NCBI GenBank assembly: GCA_004519485.1
Contig: CP038110.1
Coordinates: 248,001-312,000 of the forward strand
Origin: Nannochloropsis oceanica
Lineage: Eukaryota; Sar; Eustigmatophyceae; Eustigmatales; Monodopsidaceae
Reading direction: 5' to 3'
DNA length: 64,000 nucleotides
Shown here piece by piece: positions 1 through 12,998 of the stretch. The notes under the pieces were generated by a model. That model made no database searches. It saw only the letters and a list, made by a program, of their open reading frames with translations, and was not told the DNA's origin. The translations under genes and the position numbers were made by a program. The first letter of the stretch is position 1. Each line of letters begins with the position of its first letter.

Positions 1-1415
1 GGCACTTTGAAACCTAGGTCTTTCGCGGAAAAGGCAGCGCCAGTACCCTTGCCACTATCACTACTGTGCTTGTCTGCCATATCTTCGATGGGAGTGATGT
101 TTGATGTGTCTGTAGTTTTGTCTGTGAGGGGCGAGGCGAGAGTTGATGAGACGCGACTGAGGAAGCACGTGGCATTCAATAGGCCCCCCGGGCACGCATC
201 TGCGCTCCTGCACACGCGGGACGATGGTGGATGTGGCTGACGAGCCTGACACAAGCTGCCCAGTCTATCTGCTTTGTATGCAATCAAGTGCACGGGACAC
301 CTCAAGGAACGCGTTCCTCCGCCCATCCTCTTGCGCTTATCTTGTTCTCACTAGAACGCCGCCCCCTGCTCAACCCGCCCACCCATCCCACATTCTTACA
401 TGTCGTGGCTGCAAAAGACGACGACGATACAGGTGGTGTTGCGCTGGAGGGTGACGACGAGGCAAAGACTACGATGGCGGAGAGAGAGGCGAGGAGGAGA
501 AGGTATGTCTTGCAGCTCGAGGGCATCCACAACACGCACGATTTTCTTTGGCTTTGCATGTTGAGTGGATCAGAGGAGGAATGAAGAAGTGGGTAAGGAA
601 TGAGGGAGTGCGTGATGTTGCTTCTAATAAAGCCCTTCCAACATTCAAAAATGCCATATTTGTGCAACTACTAGTACTACAGTAACAGGTTCTCTACTAG
701 TACATCATAGAATGTCAAAGTCGCTAGAAAAACTCGGACCAGGAAATAAGGGATGAATAGGCAACATTTTATTGTTGGAAGGCTCCCCCTCGTATGCAAG
801 TCCTCGAGGACGCAGATTGCATGCGATAGTTCTAGAGGGATGTAGGAACGGCAAAACGGCAAAAAGAACTACTAGTACATCATCGTCACCATCACCATCG
901 TGATAAATTGCTAGAGAGGGTTCGGTGGTCGTGGGGGTCGTGGTGAGATGGTGAGGCAGGCAAAAAAGGTTTGGGGCTTGCGGGCTTTCTCACCATCAAC
1001 CCGCAACTCAATTTTCATGTGGTATATATGACACGAAGACCGCACACCATGGTTTGCACCACCCTCCATAGGAGCAGAGGCATCATGCGTGCTCTTTTCA
1101 GCGCAGGGCTTGGTTCATCACGCCCTGATTCCTATAAACGAGCAGCTTCACCTTCTGAACTGACACAGAAAAATAATGAACCTTCCTTATTCCTGACCTC
1201 CTCCTCCTCGTCCAACCCTACGCGCACTCCCAACCACACCCAGGCTTTAACCCGTCACTTCCGACTCTCCCTCCCCCCTGACGAGGTGAAATTGAGCGCC
1301 GTGTTCTAAGGGCGGTATAATTGCGCGCTCCTCTCGGTTTGATCCACCCCTTCAGGGGGACTAAACCGCCGCCCCCATTTTCTGCAGTCTCATCTACATC
1401 CCTGCCTCCGAAATC
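1..1415. other. Intergenic, no gene supported
   Basis: Only short overlapping open frames on both strands are present, none with a recognisable domain. A 15-base word, ctactagtacatcat, occurs at 694-708 and again at 869-883. A TATA-like string (ggtataatt) lies near 1313-1321, about 100 bases before the helicase start, and could serve that gene. Confidence 0.5.
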
Positions 1416-4400
1416 ATGCGCCACCAGCTGTCCCTCCTCCTCATCTCACTCATCGCCCTGTTCCTGTTCTTTGCTGTGACTGACGTGGTCGGTTTCCAAA
1501 CGCTGCCCTTGCCAGCTTCGCGCGTCTCTCTCTCCTCGTCTCGGCGTCACGATGTTGTGATGCGGACCGGCGACCACACCTCCACCAACAACCACAAAAA
1601 AGATGGGCGTGGCTTTGGGATTGGTGTGAAGCAAACGCGAAAAATGAGCAACGGCGGTGGCGATGGTCGCATGAGCAGCTTGCGGCCGCGGGCGCCCAAC
1701 TCGTTTTCGTCGATCGGCAAGGCGGTGCGTCTTCGGGGCAAATTTGGGGGTGGACCCATGGGCATGGGACTGCTGGACGGCTACTCCAAGATGATGGAAC
1801 AAGCTGAAATGATTAAGGAACGGTACAGCGGGCGTCGACCTGTCCAAGAAGGCGGCGGGCGACAGCGCGGGGCGAAGAAAGCAGCAACTTTCCATGCCTT
1901 GAGCTCGTACAGTTTGCACTTCCTCCGCTTGTTGGAAGAAGAGCTAGTTTACGAAGAAGCCGAGGTAGTGCAACGACTGCGGTATTGGCCTCGAGGGCGG
2001 TTGATGGAGGAGGGCCTTGCAGTATTCGGAGTCGTGGCGCGGCCTCGAGGCAAACTTTTCAAGGAGTACATCTTACGATTCACACTCCCTGCGCGGAAAG
2101 GCAGCGCCAGCAGCGGCAGCAGCGCCGGTGGCGGTGCAGGTTCCGGGTCGGCTATAGAGAGGGATAACGGAGGACGCAAAAAAGATCCAACTTCCCCTTC
2201 CTGGGAGGGTAGCAGGGGGAGTGGCCGAACCCCTCCTTCCTCCAAGAAGGGAGGGAGAGGCCCTGCGAGTGTATATCCTCGCGCGCCTCCGCTGCATTAC
2301 CATCGTTTGGGTCCTGGTGATATTATCAGTATCACGCCTGACAAACAAAATCCGCTGGGTTCAGAGCAGGTAGTCGAGGGCCTGGTGTTGGAACGGGGGG
2401 CCTTTTACGTCGATGTCGTCGTGAAGGAGATCCCTCCTGGGGTGGTCTGGCGACGGGGAGACCCGACAGGCGGGGAAAGGTTTCGGCTTGATCTGTACTT
2501 GAATCGGATCTCGTTTCAACGCATGGTTGCCGCAGTACATCAAGTGACGGGCTTGGAAACTGGGTATACAGTCTCGCCAGAGATAAGGGACATTTTGGTG
2601 AAAAGCTTTGCGGAGCGTTTTGATGTTGTGTCCCCCACCCAGACCGGTAGTGGAGGTGGGGGTGGTGATGGCGGTGGCGTCGGAGGAGGATATGGCAGTC
2701 ATAGCCATCACTCTCTCCTGGCCATGTCTCCTTATGCGGCGGCAGCAGCGGCGAACAAAAAGGCGGCTCGACAGCAGCAGACATTGGCGAAGCGGATGCG
2801 AGAGGACGAGGACACCGGCCACGGAGGGCGCTGTGGGAAGCGAAAGGGCATCAGCAGCAGCAGCGGCGGCGGCGGCAGCGCCACTGATACCACTACTATC
2901 ACCATTCCACGCAAGCGCAAAGATGGTTCGTCGCCCTTGCGCAAGTCGTCCTGGGAGGCCTTGGCGGGCGCGGTACCTAAAACTTCATTTGCCCGAAAGG
3001 ACGCTGAGCAGATGGTATCGCAGGAAGTTACTCGGTTCAAGCTCAACGAGAGTCAGGAGAAGGCGCTACGCATGGCCCTGAGTCGAAAACTTTCTCTTAT
3101 TCAGGGCCCCCCTGGCACGGGCAAGACGAGGACTGCGTGCCATCTTGTCAATATTGCTGTCAAGCTGGGTCAGCGTCGGGATTCAGGCAAGGTCTTGGCT
3201 GTGGCTTTCAGTAACGTTGCGGCCGATAATCTTCTAGAAGGCTGCTTGCGCTTGGGATTGAAAGCTGTGCGCGTTGGTCGTGCAGCAACCGTACGTCCCG
3301 AGCTGCGGAACCACACTTTGGACGCGTTGCTGATGCAGCATGAGAGCGTCAACACTTTCAAAAAAATGCTGGAAGCTTCCCGCGGATCGACCTCCCGGGA
3401 GGTCCAAGCGGCTAAAAGGGATTTGGAGGACGCGGAGCTCATGGCCGCCGTTTCAATATTGGGAAATGCCGATGTCGTCGTTTCTACATGTGTGGGCGCT
3501 GCCAACGAGGTCATTATCAATGCTGCCAGTGTCACCGGCAGAATCGGTGGAGGAGGGACAGGGTCAGGTAGCAATAAGGGAGACTGGGATGATTTTTCCT
3601 CGCCTTTCTCAATGTCCTCCTCCTCGTTCTCCAGCCCATTGCGCGCCATCAAATTTCCTACAGTCATAATCGACGAGGCGTCCCAAGCTACGGAACCCGC
3701 CACCCTGATTCCCCTCACGCAAGGCTGCGAGCAACTTGTCCTTGTCGGCGACCACTACCAACTCCCCCCCACCATTAAATCCATGCGCGCCGCACAACAG
3801 GGCCTAGGGGTCTCCCTCTTCACCCGCCTTGCCATGGCCGGCATCCAACCCTCTCTCCTCACCCTTCAATATCGCATGCATCCCTTCATCGCCCAATTTC
3901 CCTCCCAGCGTTTCTACGGCGGTCTCCTTCAATCCCATCCTGCGAATATTTACAAGCGACCACGGCCCGAGGGTTTCCCGTGGCCTCATCCTTCCTTGCC
4001 CGTCGCGTTCGTCGCAGTCGGTGGCGATGAAGATGACACTCCCTCTGCGCCTTTTTACGAACAGCGTACAAATGGAAATCAGACTTCGTATTTGAATCGA
4101 AAGGAGGCTGATGTGTTGATGGAGGTTCTGGGTGGCGTCTTGCGCGGGGGCCAAGTGCAGAGCACGGACGTGGGCATTGTCACCCCCTACTCTGCTCAAG
4201 TGAAACATGTGACTGAGTTAGCCCAACATCGCCTGCGTAATTTTAAGCCGACTGAGCTGGAGATTCAGAGTGTGGATGCCTATCAGGGGAGAGAGAAGGA
4301 ATTGATTTTGATGTCGGCCGTGCGGAGCAATGGTAAAGGCAAGGTGGGGTTTCTGGGGGACTGGCGGCGGTTGAATGTGGCAATTACAAGGGCTAAGAGA

Positions 4401-4526
4401 GGTTTGATCGTGCTAGGGGACCCGAGAACATTAAGGCACGACCCACACTGGGGTGCATACCTGAAGTGGGCGCAGAAGCATGGTTGTGTCATGACGCTGG
4501 GCGAGTTGAGGAAGCGGTTCGAGTAG
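1416..4526 (+). CDS. IGHMBP2/UPF1-like superfamily 1 helicase with plastid-type leader
   Basis: Single-exon 1036-residue protein, an ATP-dependent 5'-3' DNA/RNA helicase of the IGHMBP2 (SMUBP-2) group. Motifs in order are Walker A GPPGTGKT at residues 564-571, motif II DEASQ at 753-757, motif III GDHYQLPP at 778-785, then LQYRMHP, SVDAYQGRE and VAITRAKRG (motifs IV to VI). The 1B-type beta-barrel region lies around residues 200-370. Residues 400-530 are low-complexity Gly/Ser/Lys. The N terminus is a hydrophobic signal (residues 5-27) followed by VVG-FQTLP, which matches the Phe at +1 of ochrophyte bipartite plastid leaders, then a Ser/Arg-rich transit-like stretch. The family is certain; plastid location is inferred from the leader alone. 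The first ATG of the long frame was taken as start. Confidence 0.93.
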   Translation: MRHQLSLLLISLIALFLFFAVTDVVGFQTLPLPASRVSLSSSRRHDVVMRTGDHTSTNNHKKDGRGFGIGVKQTRKMSNGGGDGRMSSLRPRAPNSFSSIGKAVRLRGKFGGGPMGMGLLDGYSKMMEQAEMIKERYSGRRPVQEGGGRQRGAKKAATFHALSSYSLHFLRLLEEELVYEEAEVVQRLRYWPRGRLMEEGLAVFGVVARPRGKLFKEYILRFTLPARKGSASSGSSAGGGAGSGSAIERDNGGRKKDPTSPSWEGSRGSGRTPPSSKKGGRGPASVYPRAPPLHYHRLGPGDIISITPDKQNPLGSEQVVEGLVLERGAFYVDVVVKEIPPGVVWRRGDPTGGERFRLDLYLNRISFQRMVAAVHQVTGLETGYTVSPEIRDILVKSFAERFDVVSPTQTGSGGGGGDGGGVGGGYGSHSHHSLLAMSPYAAAAAANKKAARQQQTLAKRMREDEDTGHGGRCGKRKGISSSSGGGGSATDTTTITIPRKRKDGSSPLRKSSWEALAGAVPKTSFARKDAEQMVSQEVTRFKLNESQEKALRMALSRKLSLIQGPPGTGKTRTACHLVNIAVKLGQRRDSGKVLAVAFSNVAADNLLEGCLRLGLKAVRVGRAATVRPELRNHTLDALLMQHESVNTFKKMLEASRGSTSREVQAAKRDLEDAELMAAVSILGNADVVVSTCVGAANEVIINAASVTGRIGGGGTGSGSNKGDWDDFSSPFSMSSSSFSSPLRAIKFPTVIIDEASQATEPATLIPLTQGCEQLVLVGDHYQLPPTIKSMRAAQQGLGVSLFTRLAMAGIQPSLLTLQYRMHPFIAQFPSQRFYGGLLQSHPANIYKRPRPEGFPWPHPSLPVAFVAVGGDEDDTPSAPFYEQRTNGNQTSYLNRKEADVLMEVLGGVLRGGQVQSTDVGIVTPYSAQVKHVTELAQHRLRNFKPTELEIQSVDAYQGREKELILMSAVRSNGKGKVGFLGDWRRLNVAITRAKRGLIVLGDPRTLRHDPHWGAYLKWAQKHGCVMTLGELRKRFE

Positions 4527-7757
<3,231 letters not shown>

Positions 7758-8586
7758 TGCGAGCATTAGGAGGCGGAGTCGGGGGGGGAAAATTGGGGAG
7801 GGAGAAAGCTCGAATGTCGTGTGGCAAAAAAGTACAATAGGGAAAGGAGCTTGATGTGACCCTGGGGCATGACAGCAAACAACATGGAATATATTGAAAG
7901 GAACGAGAGAAGCAATAGTTCAACAGTAAGTATAAGAATGCACATACATACGACCCGCTAGAAACACTTGATTATCGAAACGCACACACAGAGGATGTGA
8001 AAATAGCATTGGAGTGCAAGAAAAAGGAGAGGATCTCTGGAGATTGTATGTGCGTGGGTGTATCGATGTGCTATGGGATGGACGGCGTATTGAAGGACAG
8101 TTAGGGGACGGCTTCACCTCAACCACAGTTGATTCGTGCAAGCTTATAGAGAGCGAATTTAATATGCACGAACACACATAGCATGAGCCTAAGTCAACAC
8201 TACACTGTCTGGTTACTGTCACTGTTTTCTCGGCTCACATTTGCTTCATTTTATCGGGGTCTCTTTCATTTTTCTCTTGGACTCCATTCAGGCGTCGTAC
8301 TATTCCTACACGCGAAATGCCCGGCAGACCGTAACAAACCTGCCATAGCGTAGATCGCGATTCTAACTCCTCTCCCTGAAAGCGTATGTATCCCTGCCAG
8401 CTGACCACGGCAAGGGCATCGCGCATGATTAAAATTTTCTACCTCGTGTTTCGTTTTGGCTTTTCACCAAGGCGCAAAGGCGCGTCTCTCTTATGGCTCT
8501 TCGTCCTCTTCTTACGGACTGCCTTCCCTGGTCTTCTGTCCAAGCACCAGTTATCCCTCCTCTTTGTAACCAGCCACTGCGCCAAA
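7758..8586. other. Convergent intergenic spacer
   Basis: Lies between the 3' ends of the repeat protein and the TTC33-like gene. No coding signal, RNA gene or repeat was seen. Confidence 0.5.
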
Positions 8587-9420
8587 TCAAATCTCGCCAT
8601 CATCCTTAATTATTCCTCTCACGTTATCCTCCTTTTCTTTTTCTTCCTCCTCCCCTTCTTCCCTGTCCCAGGACGACCCTTCCGATCCACCCAACCAGCA
8701 ATCCGAACTGACATCCGCCCCACGGGCCAGTAAATGTCTCTTCGCTCTAGCCACCTCTAACTCTCTTTCGTCCAATCCCGCCCTCCCGTTTAATTGTAAA
8801 TCGAAATCCGCCTCCCGTCGCCTCAGTTCCATCAAGGCGTTGTTTGCATAGATCAACTCCTCGCGTATTTCCTCGTTGCAGCCATCCCTTCCTAATACCT
8901 CGCTTAGTACTGTTACTGCTGCTCGCACTTCACCCAACGATAAAAGCGATCGACCCAAAGTCAAGGCCCCCTCACTCCATTCCGGCGCGAGATCCACCGC
9001 TCGCCTGGCGGCGCGCACCGCTTCGAGGTATTCCTCCAATGAGAGGTGACATTGAGACTTGAGTTCAAATAAAATACTGCTGGTCGGGGCCAAACTGATT
9101 GCCTCTTCAAAAAGGGTCAACGCCTGTCTCATGTTACCGGCGTCGGCCCTTGCATTCCCAGCTTCCCGAAGCGCGTCCACCTTGGCTTGCTTTGAGCTGG
9201 CATTCCCAGGTGGGGAGGAAGGCAGAGATACGATTTTCTCGACAGCGACGGCCTGCAAGCTCAAGGTCTTCACCACTGTATCCTCCACATCCACATCATC
9301 GTCGTTGCCGTTTTGTTGGACAAAGATAGAGGCGACGGCATTCACTGGTTTTTGGGCAGGGGACTTCTTGCGAAAGCCAAAGGAGAGGAGAGGTTTGAAA
9401 TTTGGCGCAGTGTCTTGCAT
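8587..9420 (-). CDS. TTC33: TTC33-like tetratricopeptide protein
   Basis: 277-residue protein. Near the N terminus it has LLSFGFRKK, matching the short basic SFGWKRK start of animal TTC33, then three TPR helices pairs (about residues 85-190) with the family-typical ELKSQ...SLEEYLEAV and LGRSLLSLGE strings, and an acidic Glu-rich C-terminal tail. Animal TTC33 (osmosis-responsive factor) is about 262 residues, so length fits. The frame is open back to 9561 but without another ATG, so the ATG at 9420-9418 is the start. Its biochemical role is not established; TPRs suggest protein binding. It is convergent with the repeat-protein gene. Confidence 0.72.
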   Translation of the reverse strand: MQDTAPNFKPLLSFGFRKKSPAQKPVNAVASIFVQQNGNDDDVDVEDTVVKTLSLQAVAVEKIVSLPSSPPGNASSKQAKVDALREAGNARADAGNMRQALTLFEEAISLAPTSSILFELKSQCHLSLEEYLEAVRAARRAVDLAPEWSEGALTLGRSLLSLGEVRAAVTVLSEVLGRDGCNEEIREELIYANNALMELRRREADFDLQLNGRAGLDERELEVARAKRHLLARGADVSSDCWLGGSEGSSWDREEGEEEEKEKEDNVRGIIKDDGEI

Positions 9421-10120
9421 GTGTCTACCTGCAAGAGATTGTGTGGGCAAGGTAGATATCAAATCCTTGAATGCTGTGTATAATCTCGGTCTGTTTAACT
9501 TACTTGGCCGCAATGATGTGAGTAAAACATTCGAGATGGGCAACGACGCAGCATCACCCAAGTCGGGCTTTCTTTATTCTTCACTCTCAAAACGTCGTCA
9601 CGCCAATACCAATTTACTCAATGAGTCTAGCTCTGGTAAAACTCGACACGCCAGACCTAACATGCAAGCTGCGATAAGTGAAAACCTCTTCTCCATAGAT
9701 GAGAACAGGGAGAAGATGGGCCTTCGGGCCTTCAAGCCGTCAGTTGCTCAGGAGGTTGGCACAGTAACTAACTATATTCTTTTCGACTACGCATAGGATA
9801 TCCAATCCTAGGACTATCGCATGCAACCCGACGTCAAATTGGAATTACATACGATGGGAAGCACAGTGGTCCAGCACGCACCCCCTGTCTGTGGATTGTG
9901 GAATACTATTAAAATTTTACACCATCGGGTGGCTCAATTTCTGATATATCGACTGTCGGAGGAACACATGTTGCGAGCGTGTTTGCTGGAAAGTCCTCGC
10001 GACTTCTTTAGCCTCTGTGAGGGAATAGCGCTTGGACAGCGGAAATTAGGACTAATCCCTTGAGCACGATTCCAACATTCACTTTGCGATTTGCGGCCCT
10101 TTGTTATCAGTAGTGTAAAA
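9421..10120. other. Intergenic, left flank of repeat cluster
   Basis: Upstream region of the TTC33-like gene. Plus-strand open frames here (for example 9821-10063) show no domain, and the longer plus frame 9059-9796 is mostly antisense to TTC33. Nothing else is supported. Confidence 0.4.
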
Positions 10121-10964
10121 ACGGACTATACAGAAAGTTATGTAAGTTTTTTGCTCTTTTTACTTTTTTGGGGTTTTAATCACCATAACGAGCCTACCCG
10201 CCTGTTTCATAAGCATCTGGGACCCATCGAGCCTCCAAGGAAGGCACAAGTACCCACTACGAAGGCTGGAATTCCGTGTGAAAGAGTTACTTCCTATACC
10301 TTCCCAACAAGCACATCAACATGAGATTGGGTCTGGACGACTTAGAATGTAGTAAATCAAGCAATTTGCATGCCGAATAGGGGTGCTCGGGACCCCAGGG
10401 GGCTCTAGCAGGAAGAGTGATAAGAAGGCAAGAGCAACCTTTCGTAGCAAGGCCTGTAACACCCGCAGCACAGCATATGGTTCGCGTGAAAAGGCGTTGT
10501 AATGGAGTGAAGAAAGGGAACTGATGAGAGCGTCAAATTTCGCGGGATACTCGTGCATTCCATCGATATTTCTTTAGACGCTGGAATATCCATAGTTTAT
10601 ATCAAGCTAGACTAGTACTACTCTTGCTCCTGGCCCGGGATTTTGAGAGGAGAACCCTTGCCTTTCCAGCGATACATGCAAAATGCCGGGTTCATCGCCG
10701 TGGTATAGAGCGGGATGGCGTCATCATCCCGCGAGAACGCCAGTGGCCTGAAGCCGGCAGCTTCCCCGTCACGCGGAGCGGGCTTATTTTGGTGCTCAAA
10801 ATATGATAGAAGGAGATGTCTTTATGCCGGTGACAAGGCTCGTAATGGTGATTAAAACCCCCAAAAAGTAAAAAGAGCAAAAAACTTACATAACTTTCTG
10901 TATAGTCCGTAACCCCAAAAAAGTAAAAAGAGCAAAAAGCTTACGTAATTTTCTGTATAGTCCG
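10121..10964. mobile_element. Terminal-inverted-repeat DNA element, non-autonomous
   Basis: The left end (10121-about 10195) begins acggactatacagaaagtta and runs through a T-rich stretch to ggttttaatcaccat..acgagcc. The same about 75 bases appear inverted at about 10838-10910, so the two ends form long terminal inverted repeats around about 640 bases with no transposase frame. The right end is duplicated in tandem: a second, slightly diverged copy of the terminal about 54 bases sits at 10911-10964. Sequence from about 10705 to 10845 matches part of the foldback element at 11411, so the interior may be a composite. No clear target-site duplication was found. Superfamily cannot be assigned from the termini alone. 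Confidence 0.7.
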
Positions 10965-11410
10965 TGTCTGTACCACACGTCGGACGACGGTTTTATCTAG
11001 GTGAGAGAACAGTTTCATGTCGTAACACAATAGTACCACCATGCTTGCATCTTCATTGGGGGCTCGAAAGGTGGAATGAGACTGTCATTATTTCATGGAA
11101 TGACAAAAAGTGAACAATATAGGATATGAAATACAGTGCTTGACTGTTTCTGTCGCCAATATTGGATAACTAGCCAATTTCCTCTAAACTTTTAGTGTTC
11201 AGATTGGCGACCATGTCGGCAAGAATTTCATTGGAGGATTCCATGTATTGTAGGTAGTCGTTTTGTAGTCGTTGGGAAATTTGGATGCCAATTTTCGCTT
11301 CTGTGAGAATTTGTTGTTATCACAGTAAACAGAGAAAAAACTCTTAGATGCTCTTGATCCCTGACCTTAGGAGCGCGTTATAAGAATCAATTGTAATTTA
11401 CATAAACCGT

Positions 11411-11737
11411 ACGGACTATACAGAAAGTTATGTACTTTTTTTGCTTTTTTCGGGGGGGTTTCAATCACCATCAAGAGCCTTGCCACCGACATGATGGCAT
11501 CTACTTCTATCATAATGTGAGCATCAAAATTAGCCCGCCCCGCATGACGGGGTAGCTGCCGGCATCAGGCCACTGGTGTTTTCGCGGGACGATGACGCCA
11601 TCCCGCTCTGAACAAGCCGCTCCTTTGGCTGCCGGTCATCCCGCGCCAACGAGTGGGACTGATGCCGGCAGCTACCCCGTCATGCGGGACGGGCTAATTT
11701 TGATGCTCACATTATGATAGAAGTAGATGCCATCATT
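11411..11737 (+). mobile_element. Foldback copy of the same repeat family
   Basis: Begins with the same end (acggactatacagaaagtta at 11411) as the element at 10121, then carries a long internal palindrome. It shares about 200 bases, inverted, with 10703-10910. No matching right terminus was found, so it is either a one-ended or foldback copy or it lost the distal end. It carries no coding frame. Confidence 0.7.
11491..11736. repeat. Long inverted repeat (hairpin), arms about 78 bp
   Basis: The left arm 11491-11568 pairs with the right arm 11659-11736 with one mismatch (C/T in the cgcc/cgtc block). The loop of about 90 bases has further imperfect pairing around cgcgggacgatgacgcc and tcatcccgcgcc. 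Transcribed RNA would fold into a long, near-perfect duplex. Confidence 0.92.
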
Positions 11738-12340
11738 TAATCAGAATGGAGTTTGAGCAGGGACCCTTGGCTCGGATTCATTCTTGAACTTTACAATTAA
11801 ATCAGGCGGCATACAAGAAGCGGCCACGTCGGACGACCTCGCTAAGCATGCCAATGGAAAACGGTTTTTCATTTCCTTGGGGAGTGCCCAACAGTGGGAT
11901 TTCCTCTCTGTCGACTGCTACCAGAGGAAGATCGTGTGCCTTGTTGATGCTTCGCCGGAGGCGGAAGTGTGCAACTTGCACTATACCAAGGATGACATTG
12001 ACGGCATCGATATCCGATCCTGACAGTTTGGGCACCTCGCCTTGCTCGCATATCTCCACATCCCAAAGGGTATTGTAAGGGGAAATGAAGGGATATGATG
12101 AGACTACACGAGCCTCATGCACACTTCACCCATCTATCTCCATGATATTATCATATGACGCCTCCAATCATCTTCACGTGTGATTCTGATTTTTGAACAA
12201 CCCAAAAGATCTAGAGCAAGGGCGGGCGCATGCCGATATTCGTAACGCCTTTCCAGGCTGTGGTAAGAGGGCAAGGATCCGTCAACTTACTTTTTACGAT
12301 TCAAGTCTCCAATGCGAAATAAAGCGTGCAATGGAAGAAC

Positions 12341-12998
12341 CTAGTCAAGAGGTTAGGATCTAGGAAGCGAGAAACTAGCTTTTGCCAAGCTTACTTATCC
12401 ATGGAATCATCGCAAATCTCTGAACATAAGTAAACAAATCAGTATGATTACAAGCCTGAAAAAGCGCACTTCTATCATCCAACACACTTTTAAAAAAAAA
12501 ATGTTTTGTCGAGTGAATTGCTCGTTAACATTCTCTTATTCCTTAGGCCCAATGAGAACAAACATCGTGTGGTGCACAGGTTGGATATTTTCATGTCTTT
12601 TCTCTCATGGTGAATGAAAAGCACTTTTACACACCCGTATACTTTCACGGGCGAATTATCTCACTTAATCACGCTTAGATAGACAAGATTTTCTTTCCAC
12701 GAAGAGACTGCGGAAAGTTGTTCCTTCCTATTTCTTCATTTCTATCCCTTTTCTCGCTCGGTTGTCTTTTACCTTTTTCCTGATCCTCTCCCACTCGCAA
12801 GCAATCACAAGCAATCACAAGATTATACACCACATATATATTAAGGTCCAAAAGAATGAAGAATACCAAAAGTCATTCCACTTTTCAAAGAGATCTTAAC
12901 GGAAAAACAAACAAATGGGAGGGGGAGGGAGAAGGAACAAATGATGCCGGTATAGTGATTGCTTTTTGTACATCTATTGGGGAAACAAATATTTCCCC
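12341..12998. other. AT-rich intergenic stretch
   Basis: No gene supported. It contains a run of A/T near 12490-12502 and lies 3' of the nucleotidase gene. Confidence 0.4.

Larger units (their letters stand above)
11170..12340 (-). other. Orphan exon-like segments, possibly a fragmented multi-exon gene
   Basis: Three pieces on the minus strand look coding. 11300-11170 follows a ttctcacag acceptor and encodes 42 residues ending NLNTKSLEEIG and a stop. 12340-12291 encodes VLPLHALFRIGDLNRK and ends at a good gtaagt donor. 12257 downward follows a ccacag acceptor and, in matching phase, reads NLERRYEYRHAPALALDLLG onward for about 40 codons. I could not join the middle; the foldback element at 11411-11737 lies between. 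An open frame of 106 codons at 11802-12122 may or may not belong. I do not recognise the family. This may be a real low-GC gene, a decayed one, or chance. Confidence 0.25.

Noticed and set aside
9421-9561. N-terminal extension of the TTC33-like protein to 9561
   Set aside because: The extension begins with TTG, has no ATG, and TTC33 family proteins start near the SFGF motif.
9059-9796. 245-codon plus-strand frame
   Set aside because: It is antisense to the TTC33-like gene and has no domain.
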